Part shown: piece after piece, positions 24,382 to 32,657 of the stretch
How the letters are laid out: each line of letters starts with the position of its first letter
Numbering within the stretch: position 1 is the stretch's first letter
DNA from: Streptomyces cinerochromogenes
Lineage (GTDB): Bacteria > Actinomycetota > Actinomycetes > Streptomycetales > Streptomycetaceae
NCBI RefSeq assembly: GCF_014648635.1
Contig: NZ_BMRM01000005.1
Coordinates: forward strand, 124,001-188,000
Length of the DNA: 64,000 bases
Direction of reading: 5' to 3'
The notes under the pieces: generated by a model
The model's input: the letters and a program-made list of their open reading frames with translations, nothing else
The model's database searches: none
Told to the model about the DNA's origin: nothing
Translations under genes and position numbers: made by a program

Positions 24382-25363
24382 ACGGCACCTCCTTCCTTGC
24401 GGCGTCTGTCGGCGTTCCCGGTGCTCGGGCGGTGTCTCCCTCCAGGCGGCCGGCCGCGTCCCGGTCGAGCAGGCGGGCGGCGTGTTCGACGTGCGGGGGC
24501 AGAGTGCGGCGGCGGGCGAGGGCGGCCGGGAACCGGGCGACGGTCTCCCTGAGGGCGCGGCGGGCGCCGGGGCGGCCGGCCGCCGCGGCGGCGGCGAGAT
24601 CGCCGAAGGCGCGCAGGGCGACCGGCCAGGGGCGGCGCAGGCAGGTGGTGAGCACGTGGTTGCGCCGGACGAGGAAGGAGCGGCCGGTGCGGCCGTGGTC
24701 CTCGGGGTGGTGGCAGGCGGCCAGGGACGGCTCGTAGGCGACGCCCCAGCCGGCGGCGGCCAGGTCGTAGGCGAGCAGGGTCTCCTCGCCGCCGAAGAAG
24801 AGCAGCGGGTGGTAGCCGCCGGCGCTCAGGAAGGCCTCGCGGCGGACCACGCAGGCGCAGCCGAGGAAGCCGAGCACCGGGCGGCCGGGCAGGTCCGGCT
24901 CGGGCGGCAGCGGGGAGGCGGCGAGCACGGCGTTGAGGGGGTCCTCGGCGGCCTGCTCGCCGACCAGGGTGCGGGCGGCGAGCAGGCCGAGCCGCGGGTA
25001 CCGGTCGAGCAGGTCGGCGGCCCGGCGCAGGCTGCCGGGCTCCCACCAGGAGTCGTCGTCGCTGAAGGCGACGTAGGGCGTGCGGGCGTGCCGCACGGCC
25101 AGGTTGCGGCCGAGGGCACCGGTGTTGGCGGCGGGCCTCAGCAGCCGGGCGATCGCCGGGTGGCCGGCGACGGCCCGGGAGGTGGTGTCGTCGCGGGAGT
25201 TGTCGACCACGATGACCGGTGGCCGCTCGGGCAGCGCGGCCAGCACGTCCAGGGTGCGCAGCAGGCTGGCACTGCGGTCACGGGTGATCACGGCGACGGT
25301 GACGCGGGGGTCTCCCGGGCCGGCGGGCCGGAGGACGCGGCCGGGGGCGTGCTCAGTGGACAT
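24359..25363 (-). CDS. Glycosyltransferase family 2 (paralogue B)
   Basis: The 334-residue GT2 enzyme has VTVAVITRDRSASLLRTLDVLAALPERPPVIVVDNS, the metal/nucleotide motif YVAFSDDDSWWEPGSL and GGYHPLLFFGGEETLLAYDLAAAGWGVAY. ATG 25363 lies inside the 3' end of the upstream GT9 gene (11-bp overlap), so translation is likely coupled. Its C-terminal codons (CDDPDVP then stop) are part of the repeated 26-bp block. It probably adds one sugar of the heptose-cluster glycan at the cytoplasmic face. The closeness of the two GT2 sequences indicates local duplication. Confidence 0.88.
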   Translation of the reverse strand: MSTEHAPGRVLRPAGPGDPRVTVAVITRDRSASLLRTLDVLAALPERPPVIVVDNSRDDTTSRAVAGHPAIARLLRPAANTGALGRNLAVRHARTPYVAFSDDDSWWEPGSLRRAADLLDRYPRLGLLAARTLVGEQAAEDPLNAVLAASPLPPEPDLPGRPVLGFLGCACVVRREAFLSAGGYHPLLFFGGEETLLAYDLAAAGWGVAYEPSLAACHHPEDHGRTGRSFLVRRNHVLTTCLRRPWPVALRAFGDLAAAAAAGRPGARRALRETVARFPAALARRRTLPPHVEHAARLLDRDAAGRLEGDTARAPGTPTDAARKEVPCDDPDVP

Positions 25364-26354
25364 GCGTCGCCACCTCGGGTCGGGGCTGCCGCTGACGGCC
25401 ACGTCCGTCGCGCAGGAGCATGAGGCAGGCCGCGGCGACCTCGCCGGTACGGATGCGCAGCAGGCGGGGGTCGGGGGTGCGGCCGTGCGGGTCGCCGGGC
25501 GGGCCGGGCTTCCACAGGGCGACGTGGTCCGGGCTCGGGGGCGGCCCCCACAGGCGCGGGGAGACCGGCCCGAACAGGGTGACGGTGCGGGTGCCGTGGG
25601 CCACCGCGAGATGGGCGAGGCCGGTGTCACCGCTGAGCACCAGGGACGCGCCGGTGACCAGCGCGGACAGCTGCCCGAACGGCAGGCCGCCGGTGAGGAC
25701 GTCGCCGCCGGGCCGGCCGCTGCGTTCGGCGACGGAACGGACCAGGGCGTCCTCGCCGGGGCCGCCGGTGAGGACCACGCGGTGACCGGCGGCGCGCAGG
25801 CACCGTACGACGGCGGCGAACCGCTCCCCCGGCCACCGCCGGGAGCCCGAGGCCGCGCCGGGGTGCACGACGACCGCGCCCGGGGCCGGGGACGGCGTGG
25901 CGGGCGGGGGCAGCCGCAGGTCCAGGGGGTCGGCCGGGATGCCGTAGCCGTGCAGGAAGGCGCACCAGCGGTCCCGTTCGTTGTCGGTGGCCCGCCACGG
26001 CGGGCCGTCCGGGCAGGCGTGGGCGAGCAGCCGGCGCGGGGACAGCGCCGCCAGGGCGTCCCGGCTCTCGGGGCCGTTGCCGTGCAGGTCGACGGCGACG
26101 TCGGGGGGCGGGCCGGGCCAGTGGGCGAGGTCCGGCACCGCGCGGCCCGGTGCCTCGGCCGGGAACACGGCGTCGACCGCCCCGCTGGCCAGGGCGAGTT
26201 CGGCGAGGCCCGGCGGCTGGGCGAGGACGACCCGGTGCCCGGGAAAGGCCCGGCGGATGCCGCGCAGCGCGGGCACACCGGCCAGCAGGTCGCCCAGGCC
26301 CAGCGCGCGCAGGACGAGCACGCAAGGGGGGCTCGGGGAGCGGTCAGTGGTCAC
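25353..26354 (-). CDS. Glycosyltransferase family 9 (heptosyltransferase-type) A
   Basis: The 333-residue GT-B enzyme matches the ADP-heptose:LPS heptosyltransferase family. It has CVLVLRALGLGDLLAGVPALRGIRRAFPGHRVVLAQPP at the N terminus, the acceptor-domain DVAVDLHGNG, AVVVHPGAASGSRRWPGERFAAVV and the donor-site LSGDTGLAHLAVAHGTRTVTLFGP. GTG 26354 follows GGAGG at nine bases. Since ADP-heptose synthesis is encoded in the same cluster, transfer of heptose is the natural inference even though the cell should have no LPS. It overlaps the next GT2 gene by 11 bp. Confidence 0.87.
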   Translation of the reverse strand: MTTDRSPSPPCVLVLRALGLGDLLAGVPALRGIRRAFPGHRVVLAQPPGLAELALASGAVDAVFPAEAPGRAVPDLAHWPGPPPDVAVDLHGNGPESRDALAALSPRRLLAHACPDGPPWRATDNERDRWCAFLHGYGIPADPLDLRLPPPATPSPAPGAVVVHPGAASGSRRWPGERFAAVVRCLRAAGHRVVLTGGPGEDALVRSVAERSGRPGGDVLTGGLPFGQLSALVTGASLVLSGDTGLAHLAVAHGTRTVTLFGPVSPRLWGPPPSPDHVALWKPGPPGDPHGRTPDPRLLRIRTGEVAAACLMLLRDGRGRQRQPRPEVATHVH

Positions 26355-26635
26355 CGAGGGGGACCTCCGCTGGATGGGGGTGGGAGCTGTACGGGGGTGG
26401 GAGGAAGGAGCGGCACCGTGCCCCACCGGATCCGGCCCCACCGGATCCGGCCGTGCCGGCGCCCGGCGGCCGTGTCCGCGGCGTGAGTGCACAGCGGAAC
26501 CGTGGGTCGGAGGCGGGGCGTGTCGGCCGGTGTGCGGGGTGCGGCCGTCCGGTGGCCGGGGCCGGGGGCCGGGGCCGGGGGCCCGCGCGGAGCCGTGCCC
26601 GTGCCTCGGCGGGGTCCGGCAGGAACGTCGCGTCG
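26355..26635. other. GC-rich gap with short tandem repeats inside the heptose cluster
   Basis: This is the only long gap between heptose-cluster genes. It holds two exact CCCCACCGGATCCGG copies (26421-26450) and a run of GGCCGGGGCCGGG repeats near 26554-26582. No credible coding frame is seen. It may terminate the upstream block or start the glycosyltransferase block. Confidence 0.5.
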
Positions 26636-28078
26636 TCACCTGGGCCGTCCTCCCGCGGGGCTCGGGGCCAGGGCCGCGCGGCGGGCGAGTCCTGTGGTGG
26701 AGCGGCCGTCCAGGTAGGGCAGCAGCAGGACCTGGCCGCCCCAGCTCTCCACCAGGGGCTGTTCGGGCAGCTGGGTCCGGGCGTAGTCGCCGCCCTTGGC
26801 CCAGATGTGCGGGCGGAGTTCGCCGAGGATGCGTTCGGGGGTGTCCTCGTCGAACACGGCGACGGCGTCCACGCACTCCAGGGCGCGCAGCACCCGCACC
26901 CGGTCGGCGGCCGGGACGAGGGGCCGGCCGTCGCCCTTGCGGCGGCGTACCGAGTCGTCGGAGTTGACGCACACGACGAGGCAGTCGCCGGCCCGGCGCG
27001 CGGCCTGGAGCAGGGCGACGTGCCCGGCGTGCAGCAGGTCGAAGCAGCCGCCCGCGGCGACGACGGTGCCGCCCGCGGCGCGGACCCGGGCGGCGGTGCG
27101 CACGGCGTCCCCGGTGGTGTCGCCGTCGGCCGACGGTTCCGCGGCCGTCTCCGGCTGGTCCGGGACGGCGACCGCGCGGGCGCCGCCCTCGGCGACGTAC
27201 CGGGTGGCGGCGTGCACGGCGGCCTGGACCGCGGCCTCCGTGAGGGCGCCGTCGGCGAGCAGGCCCGCTGCTGCGGCGGCGAACCGGTCGCCGGCGCCGC
27301 ACGGGTCGCCGGTGGCGGCGGCCGGGGTCGGCACCAGCAGCGGGGTCTCGCCGTGGGAGAGCAGGGCGCCGCGCTCGCCGAGGGTGACCGCGACGGCCTG
27401 GGCCTGCCAGGCCCGGACCAGGGCGCGGGCGTCCTGGGCGGCGGTGCGCAGTCCGGCCGCGTCGCCGGACGCGGTGCCGTCGAGTCGCCGGGCGAAGACG
27501 CGGGCCTCCTGGGCGGAGGGGGTGGCCAGGCGGACGCCGGGGACGGGGGGCCGGCCGCGCACGTGCGGGTCCCAGACGACGGGGGCCGCCGTGTGCGCCA
27601 GGGCGTCCCGCAGCACGTCGGCGGTGCCGCGGCCGTAGTCGGCGACGAGGACGCCGGCGGCCGCCGCGACCGTGGACACCGCCTCCTGGGTGGCCTCGCG
27701 GGCGCGGCCCTCGCCGTCGTCGAGGCGGAGCAGCGGCCGGTCCCCGGCGAGGACGCGGGTCTTGCTGCTGAGGGTTCCCTCCAGCGGCACCTCGACCAGC
27801 CCGACCCGGCCGGCCAGCAGCTCCCGCAGGGTGTCGCTGGCGGTGTCGGAGCCGAGCGCGGTGACCAGCGTGACGGGGCGTCCGTCGGCGGCCGCGAGGC
27901 AGGCGGCGAGGGCGGCGCCGCCCGGGCGGGAACTGCGCCGGGTGCCGTGGACGACGGGGACGGGCGCGTCCGGGGCCAGCCGCTCGGCCCGGCCGCACAG
28001 GTCGTGGTCGAGCAGGGCGTCGCCCACGACGACCAGGGGTGTCTGCGAGGCGGTCATGCGTGTCTGCGAGGCGGTCAT
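26636..28078 (-). CDS. hldE: Bifunctional D-beta-D-heptose 7-phosphate kinase / heptose 1-phosphate adenylyltransferase
   Basis: The 480-residue protein is a fusion. Residues about 15-310 are a PfkB-type kinase (LVVVGDALLDHDL, SSRPGGAALAACLAAADG, TPAAATGDPCGAGDRFAAAAAG with the catalytic Asp). Residues about 335-470 are a cytidylyltransferase-like domain (VAAGGCFDLLHAGHVALLQAARRAG, VNSDDSVRRRKGDGRP, RPHIWAKGGDY). It would phosphorylate D-glycero-D-manno-heptose 7-P at C1 and, after GmhB removes the C7 phosphate, adenylylate heptose 1-P. ATG 28078 overlaps the gmhA stop as ATGA. An exact 21-bp duplication gives a second ATG at 28057, so the protein begins with MTASQTR twice. Confidence 0.92.
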   Translation of the reverse strand: MTASQTRMTASQTPLVVVGDALLDHDLCGRAERLAPDAPVPVVHGTRRSSRPGGAALAACLAAADGRPVTLVTALGSDTASDTLRELLAGRVGLVEVPLEGTLSSKTRVLAGDRPLLRLDDGEGRAREATQEAVSTVAAAAGVLVADYGRGTADVLRDALAHTAAPVVWDPHVRGRPPVPGVRLATPSAQEARVFARRLDGTASGDAAGLRTAAQDARALVRAWQAQAVAVTLGERGALLSHGETPLLVPTPAAATGDPCGAGDRFAAAAAGLLADGALTEAAVQAAVHAATRYVAEGGARAVAVPDQPETAAEPSADGDTTGDAVRTAARVRAAGGTVVAAGGCFDLLHAGHVALLQAARRAGDCLVVCVNSDDSVRRRKGDGRPLVPAADRVRVLRALECVDAVAVFDEDTPERILGELRPHIWAKGGDYARTQLPEQPLVESWGGQVLLLPYLDGRSTTGLARRAALAPSPAGGRPR

Positions 28079-28080
28079 GC
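28039..28080. repeat. Exact 21-bp tandem duplication at the hldE start
   Basis: GTGTCTGCGAGGCGGTCATGC occurs twice without mismatch (28039-28059 and 28060-28080) and duplicates the start codon. Only the upstream ATG has AAGGGA in front of it. Confidence 0.85.
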
Positions 28081-28836
28081 GTGTCCCTTCCTGGGGGCCA
28101 CCGGCGCGCCGGGCGCGGGGGTACGGCCGACGGTGCGGGCGCGGCCGACGAGCCGGCCGACGACACCCGGCCGTCCGTCGGCATCCGGCCGGCTGGCGGC
28201 ACCCGGCCGGCCGTCGGCCGCGGGCTTGCCGTCGATGCCGTGGCCGGGGGCCCGGTGGCCGGCCTCGCCGCGCTCGACCGCCTGGTCGAAGGCTTCACAG
28301 AGCATGTGCACGGCGACCAGGTGCAGTTCCTGCACGGTGGCGGCGACGGGGGCGTCGGCGCACAGCGCGTCGTCCGCGCCGAGCTGCAGCGGGTTGGGGG
28401 CCCGCCCGGTCAGCGCCCACACCGTCATGCCGAGCCGGTGCGCGGCGTCGGCGGCGGTCAGCAGGTTGGCGCTGGCTCCGCTGGTGGACAGCAGCAGCAG
28501 TACGTCTCCGGGGCGGCCGTGGGCGGCGGTCTGCCGGGCGAACACCTCCTGGACGCCGTAGTCGTTGGCGATCGCGGTGGTGGAGGAGGTGTCGGCGTGC
28601 AGGGCGACCGCGGAGAACGGCGGCCGGTCGTCGCGGTAGCGGCCCACGAGTTCGGCGGTGAGGTGCTGTGCCTGGGCGGCGCTGCCGCCGTTGCCGGCGA
28701 CGAGGAGCCGGGCGCCCGAGCCGAGCCGCCGGGCGAGTTCGGTGCCCCAGCGTTCGAGGAGCGGGCCGTGCTCGCGGAAGGCCTCCAGGGCCTTGGCGAG
28801 GTCGTCGCAGTGCGTGGTGCCGGTGGCGGTGTTCAT
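28075..28836 (-). CDS. gmhA: Phosphoheptose isomerase (SIS domain) with low-complexity tail
   Basis: Residues 1-195 are a SIS-domain GmhA. Evidence is LLVAGNGGSAAQAQHLTAELVGRYRDDRPPFSAVALHADTSSTTAIANDYGVQEVF, VLLLLSTSGASANLLTAADAAHRLG and VQELHLVAVHMLCEAFD. It would convert sedoheptulose 7-phosphate to D-glycero-D-manno-heptose 7-phosphate. The family is usually about 195 residues. Here a further 58-residue Gly/Arg/Pro/Ala tail follows, with ADGRPG-type repeats encoded by short GC-rich DNA repeats at 28150-28215, and this is probably disordered. ATG 28836 overlaps the upstream glycosyltransferase stop, and its own stop overlaps hldE. Confidence 0.9.
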   Translation of the reverse strand: MNTATGTTHCDDLAKALEAFREHGPLLERWGTELARRLGSGARLLVAGNGGSAAQAQHLTAELVGRYRDDRPPFSAVALHADTSSTTAIANDYGVQEVFARQTAAHGRPGDVLLLLSTSGASANLLTAADAAHRLGMTVWALTGRAPNPLQLGADDALCADAPVAATVQELHLVAVHMLCEAFDQAVERGEAGHRAPGHGIDGKPAADGRPGAASRPDADGRPGVVGRLVGRARTVGRTPAPGAPVAPRKGHA

Positions 28837-30065
28837 CGGACGACTCCCGAGAGCGAGCGGATCGAGGACACGGCGCCGTACACCCCGGCCACCCCGTCGG
28901 CCACCCGGTCCCAGGTGTAGTGGTTCAGCACCCGGGAGCGGCCGGCGGTTCCGTACCGGGCGAGCCGGTCGGGGTCGGCGAGCAGCGCGCGGACGACCGC
29001 GCCGAGGTCGTAGTCGTCGTCGGCCGGTACCAGGACGCCCGTGGTGCCGTCCACGACCGTGTCGAGCTGGCCGCCGACGGCGGTGGCCACGACCGGCGTG
29101 GCGCAGGCCATGGCCTCCAGCGGGACGATGCCGAAGGGCTCGTACAGCGGCAGCGACAGCACCAGGTCGGCGCTGGACATCAGCCGGGGCATCCGGGCGC
29201 GGCTGACCCCGCCGAGCAGGGTGACCCGGTCCAGGACGCCGTACTCGCCGGCGATGGCGTAGAGGCGGGCGGCCTCGGGGTCGGTGCCGAGGAGGTCGGC
29301 CTCGGGGCCGCCGGCGACGAGGAGTTCGGCGTCGGGGACGCCGGCCAGGGCGCGGACGGCGCGGTCGAAGCCCTTGCGGGGCACGAGCCGGCCGACGGCG
29401 AGCAGCCGCCTGCGGGCGCCGGGCGGGCGGGTGCGGCCGGCCGGTGCGAACTGGTCGGGGTCCACCCCGCACGGCACGACGCTGATCCGGTCCTCCGGCA
29501 GCCCCATGGCCTTCAGTTCGGCCACCTCGTCGCTGCAGGTGGCGATGATCCTGGCGCACTCGTGGCCGATGGCCTCCTCGACGGCGAGGCGCTGCGGGGG
29601 GCTGGTGTCGGCGGCGCCCTGGTAGCGCTTCTTCACCGTGCCGAGCGCGTGGTAGGTCTGCACGACGGGGATGCCGAGGTCGCGGGCGCCGGCGAGGGCG
29701 GCGAGGCCGGACATCCAGAAGTGGGCGTGCACCACGTCGGGCGGGTTCTGGGCCCACTGCCGGGCCAGGAAGCGCCCGAACTCGGTCATGTGGGGCAGGA
29801 GTTCGTCCTTGGGGACGGGTGCGGGCGGTCCGGCGGGCACGTGCACCACCTGCACGCCGTCGATGAGGGTCACCCGGTCCGGCAGGCCCGCCGAGTCCCG
29901 CCGGGTGTACACCGTGACGCGGTATCCCCTTCTGGCGAGCTGCCGGGCGACCTGTGCCACGTACACGTTCTGGCCGCCCGCGTCCGGTCCGCCGAGCGCG
30001 GCCAGCGGGCTGGCGTGCTCGGAGACCATGGCGACGCGCCCGGCGGTGTGCGGAATGCGGCTCAT
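28833..30065 (-). CDS. Glycosyltransferase family 4
   Basis: This is a 410-residue GT-B retaining glycosyltransferase. The N-terminal domain carries VAMVSEHASPLAALGGPDAGGQNVYVAQVARQLARRGYRVTVYTRR (glycine-rich acceptor loop as in MshA/sucrose-phosphate-synthase-like enzymes) and DVVHAHFWMSGLAAL. The C-terminal donor domain carries LLAVGRLVPRKGFDRAVRAL and SLPLYEPFGIVPLEAMACATPVVATAVGGQLDTVVDG (E-x7-E motif). ATG 30065 overlaps the upstream gene stop as ATGA. The donor could be a nucleotide sugar such as UDP-GlcNAc, GDP-mannose or ADP-heptose. Confidence 0.9.
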   Translation of the reverse strand: MSRIPHTAGRVAMVSEHASPLAALGGPDAGGQNVYVAQVARQLARRGYRVTVYTRRDSAGLPDRVTLIDGVQVVHVPAGPPAPVPKDELLPHMTEFGRFLARQWAQNPPDVVHAHFWMSGLAALAGARDLGIPVVQTYHALGTVKKRYQGAADTSPPQRLAVEEAIGHECARIIATCSDEVAELKAMGLPEDRISVVPCGVDPDQFAPAGRTRPPGARRRLLAVGRLVPRKGFDRAVRALAGVPDAELLVAGGPEADLLGTDPEAARLYAIAGEYGVLDRVTLLGGVSRARMPRLMSSADLVLSLPLYEPFGIVPLEAMACATPVVATAVGGQLDTVVDGTTGVLVPADDDYDLGAVVRALLADPDRLARYGTAGRSRVLNHYTWDRVADGVAGVYGAVSSIRSLSGVVR

Positions 30066-31024
30066 CGGGTGACCTCCTTGATCAGGCGCTCCCAGTCGTC
30101 GAGGAAGCGCCGTTCTCCGTAGCGGGCCTGGGCCGCGGCCCGGGCGGCCGCGCCGGTGCGGCGGGCCTGCCCGGGTTCGGCGAGGAAGGTCCGTACGGCG
30201 TCCTCCAGGACGTCGAGGCGGTTCGAGACCACTCCGGCGCCGTCGGGTATCGCCTCGCGGACCTCCGTGGTGTCCAGGGCGACCACGGGCATGCCCAGGA
30301 ACATGGCTTCCAGCAGGGACAGACCGAGCGAGGTCCAGCGCACGGGGTGCAGATAGACCCGGCAGCGGGCCATCTCCCGGTGCAGTTCGTGCTGCGGCAG
30401 GTCCCGGGCGCGGCAGCGTTCGGGGGGCAGGCCGAGGTGTTCGGCGAGGCCCTCCGTGCGCATCCCGAAGACGTCCAGGGGCGCGGAGCGGGAGAACCGG
30501 GGCAGCAGGTCGGTTCCGGTGGTACGGCCCCTGCGCACGGGCTCGTTGACCACGACGGCCGCGCGCCGCTCGGTGCCGGTCCACAGCGGGCCGGGGTCGA
30601 TGATGCCGTGCTCGACGACCTCGGTCGGGGCCTGGCCGCTGTCCCACATCAGCCGGTTGAAGTGGGTGACGTGGACGACGGGGATCGCCGACTGCCCGGC
30701 CAGCGGGTGGAGTTGCCGCTCGGGCGACTGGTCGGGGCTGTTGTGCTCGACGTACACGGCGGGCACGTCCACGCCGGGGCGGCGGCCGGTCCAGCGCAGG
30801 GCCAGGTCGAGTTCGTGCGGGCGCTGCAGCACCATCAGGTCGATGTCGGAGTCCCACAGCTGCCGGGGCGTGCGTTCCTCGACCGACGCCGGCCAGTCCC
30901 AGCTGACGGCCCGGCCGAGGCCGTCGGGTCCGCGGTCCTCGGTGACCGGGACCAGGTAGGTGTGCGGGCCCTGCACGAAGGCGGTGAGCCAGGATCCGTG
31001 CACGTGCCAGACGAGGATGTTCAT
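30062..31024 (-). CDS. Glycosyltransferase (GT4-like GT-B fold)
   Basis: The 320-residue protein begins MNILVWHVHGSWLTAFVQGPHTYLVPVTEDRG. In its C-terminal half it shows ARCRVYLHPVRWTSLGLSLLEAMFLGMPVVALDTTEVREAIPDGAGVVSNRLDVLEDAV, which is the E-x7-E donor-site region of GT4-type enzymes. It is shorter than typical GT4 proteins. It is linked by 4-bp overlaps to both neighbours (30062-30065 and 31021-31024). Within the cluster it is a candidate for a non-heptose sugar addition, which is inference only. Confidence 0.85.
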   Translation of the reverse strand: MNILVWHVHGSWLTAFVQGPHTYLVPVTEDRGPDGLGRAVSWDWPASVEERTPRQLWDSDIDLMVLQRPHELDLALRWTGRRPGVDVPAVYVEHNSPDQSPERQLHPLAGQSAIPVVHVTHFNRLMWDSGQAPTEVVEHGIIDPGPLWTGTERRAAVVVNEPVRRGRTTGTDLLPRFSRSAPLDVFGMRTEGLAEHLGLPPERCRARDLPQHELHREMARCRVYLHPVRWTSLGLSLLEAMFLGMPVVALDTTEVREAIPDGAGVVSNRLDVLEDAVRTFLAEPGQARRTGAAARAAAQARYGERRFLDDWERLIKEVTR

Positions 31025-32031
31025 GACTGCCGCTCCTGGATGAGCTTGTGCACCGCGCGCACCACGTCCTGTCCGGTGACCTCGTCCAGGCAGGGGTGGC
31101 CGGGGACCGGACAGGTGAGGGCCCGGGTGTCCGCGCACGGCGCCGACTGGTCGCCGAGCAGGATGACGGGGACGCCGTACGGCGCCCAGCGCTCCGCCGG
31201 TACGACGGGCGCGAAGAGCGAGACGACCGGGGTGCCGACGGCGGCGGCGAGGTGGGCGGGGCCGGTGTTGGCGCTGATCACGACGTCGGCCAGGCGCAGC
31301 ACCCCGGCGAGGGTCCGGGGGGAGGTCCGGCCGCCGAGGTCCACGGCCAGGCCGCCGCCGACCCGCCGGGTGAGGTCCGTCTCGCCGGGGCCGCCGGTGA
31401 CGACGACCCGGTGCCCGGCGTCGGCGAGCAGCGCGACCGCCTCGGCGCAGCGGCGCGGGCTCCAGGCGCGCGCGGGGGCGGTGGCACCGGGGTGGAGGAC
31501 GACGTAGGGGCCGCGGCCGGTGAGGCCGCTGGTGTCCGGGGGCGGCAGCACGCGCAGCCGGCCGTCGTCCCCCGGCGGGGCCGGGAAGCCCAGGGCGGCG
31601 GCGGTGTCCAGCGCCGCCTCGGCCTCGTGCCGTCCCGGGAGGCGCCGGTGGCGTACGTCGAGGAGCCGGCCGGGGTGGTCGACGCTGTCGGCGCCGATCC
31701 TGCGGACACCGGCGAGCCGGAGCAGCAGCGCGGTGGGCAGCGGGCTCTGGTGGAAGGAGGTGAGGACGAGCGCGGCGTCGTAGGCACCGGCCCGCAGCCG
31801 CCCGACCAGTGCGTCGATGTCCGCCGGGACCACGTCGGGCGGGTCGAACCCCTCCCACGGGGCCTCCCACACGAGCACCTCGTCCACGCCGGGCAACAGC
31901 CGTGCGGCATCCGCGCCCCGGGGGCCGCACAGCATCGTGAGACGGGAGGAGCGGGCGGCGACGGCACGCACGGCGGGCCCGGCCAGCAACACGTCGCCGA
32001 AACTGTCCAACCGCACCACGAGCGACCTCAT
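31021..32031 (-). CDS. Glycosyltransferase family 9 (heptosyltransferase-type) B
   Basis: The 336-residue GT-B enzyme has SLVVRLDSFGDVLLAGPAVRAVAARSSRLTMLCGP, YVVLHPGATAPARAWSPRRCAEAVALLADAGHRVVVTGGPGE and the donor-site motif SANTGPAHLAAAVGTPVVSLFAP. A Cys-containing TCPVPGHPCLDEVTGQDVV close to the C terminus is typical of bacterial ADP-heptosyltransferase-like proteins. This is the second GT9 in the cluster, so the product probably has at least two heptose linkages. The start overlaps the gmhB stop as ATGA. Confidence 0.88.
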   Translation of the reverse strand: MRSLVVRLDSFGDVLLAGPAVRAVAARSSRLTMLCGPRGADAARLLPGVDEVLVWEAPWEGFDPPDVVPADIDALVGRLRAGAYDAALVLTSFHQSPLPTALLLRLAGVRRIGADSVDHPGRLLDVRHRRLPGRHEAEAALDTAAALGFPAPPGDDGRLRVLPPPDTSGLTGRGPYVVLHPGATAPARAWSPRRCAEAVALLADAGHRVVVTGGPGETDLTRRVGGGLAVDLGGRTSPRTLAGVLRLADVVISANTGPAHLAAAVGTPVVSLFAPVVPAERWAPYGVPVILLGDQSAPCADTRALTCPVPGHPCLDEVTGQDVVRAVHKLIQERQS

Positions 32032-32657
32032 CCCGACCGCCTCCCCGCGGAGCGGGCGGCCCGGGGCACGGGTGACGGGGTGCGCGCGGGGACCGCCGTG
32101 TCCGGTGCGGGTGCTCGCCCGACCGCCGGGAAGCCCGCCTCGAACAGGGCCGCGCGGACCGCGGTCAGGGCGTCGGGGGCCGATTCCGTGGCGAAGCGGC
32201 GTACCTCCTCGGGGGCGGTGGCCGCGTTGGGGACCAGGACGCCGCGGGCGCCGGCCGCGCGGGCGGCCAGGACGTCGGCGGCGATGTCGCCGATCACCAG
32301 GCACTCGGCCGGCGGTACGCCGAGCCGGGCGGCGGCCCGGTGGATCAGGCCGGGGCGCGGTTTGCGGCAGGCGCAGCCGGCGTCGGGGGCGTGCGGGCAG
32401 AACAGCCAGGTGTCCAGCCCGCCGAGCAGTTCGTCGGCGCGCTGGTTGACGCGGTGCACCTGGTCGGTGGTGAGCAGCCCCCGGCCGATGCCGGACTGGT
32501 TGCTGACGACGCCGGTGGCCAGGCCGTGGGCCCGGGCCAGCGCGACGGCCGCGGCGGCGCCCGGCAGCAGCCGGACCCGGTCGGGGTCGCCGTTGTAGGG
32601 CACATCGGCGACGAGGGTGCCGTCGCGGTCGAAGAGGACGGCGGACAGCCTGCTCAC
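32028..32657 (-). CDS. gmhB: D-glycero-beta-D-manno-heptose 1,7-bisphosphate 7-phosphatase (HAD-IIIA)
   Basis: The 209-residue HAD-IIIA phosphatase has the nucleophile motif VLFDRDGTLV (D-x-D), VVSNQSGIGRGLLT (motif II Ser), CPHAPDAGCACRKPRPGLI and VIGDIAADVLAARAAG (motif III/IV). The CPH...CxC cluster is the structural zinc site characteristic of GmhB and histidinol-phosphate phosphatase. It removes the 7-phosphate between the two HldE reactions. GTG 32657 overlaps the stop of the upstream GT2 gene as GTGA. About 40 C-terminal residues are low complexity. With gmhA and hldE it completes the ADP-heptose route. Confidence 0.9.
   Translation of the reverse strand: MSRLSAVLFDRDGTLVADVPYNGDPDRVRLLPGAAAAVALARAHGLATGVVSNQSGIGRGLLTTDQVHRVNQRADELLGGLDTWLFCPHAPDAGCACRKPRPGLIHRAAARLGVPPAECLVIGDIAADVLAARAAGARGVLVPNAATAPEEVRRFATESAPDALTAVRAALFEAGFPAVGRAPAPDTAVPARTPSPVPRAARSAGRRSG

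Noticed and set aside
28075..28280. Tandem GC-rich repeats in the 3' part of gmhA taken as a possible CRISPR-like array
   Set aside because: Units are short, irregular and in frame, encoding a low-complexity protein tail. There are no spacers and no cas genes.
25353..28298. A very long open frame (over 900 codons) through the hldE and GT9 region on the minus strand
   Set aside because: Most of it is an Arg/Pro/Gly-rich shadow of hldE. Only the last 333 codons, from GTG 26354, carry GT9 motifs and a ribosome site.
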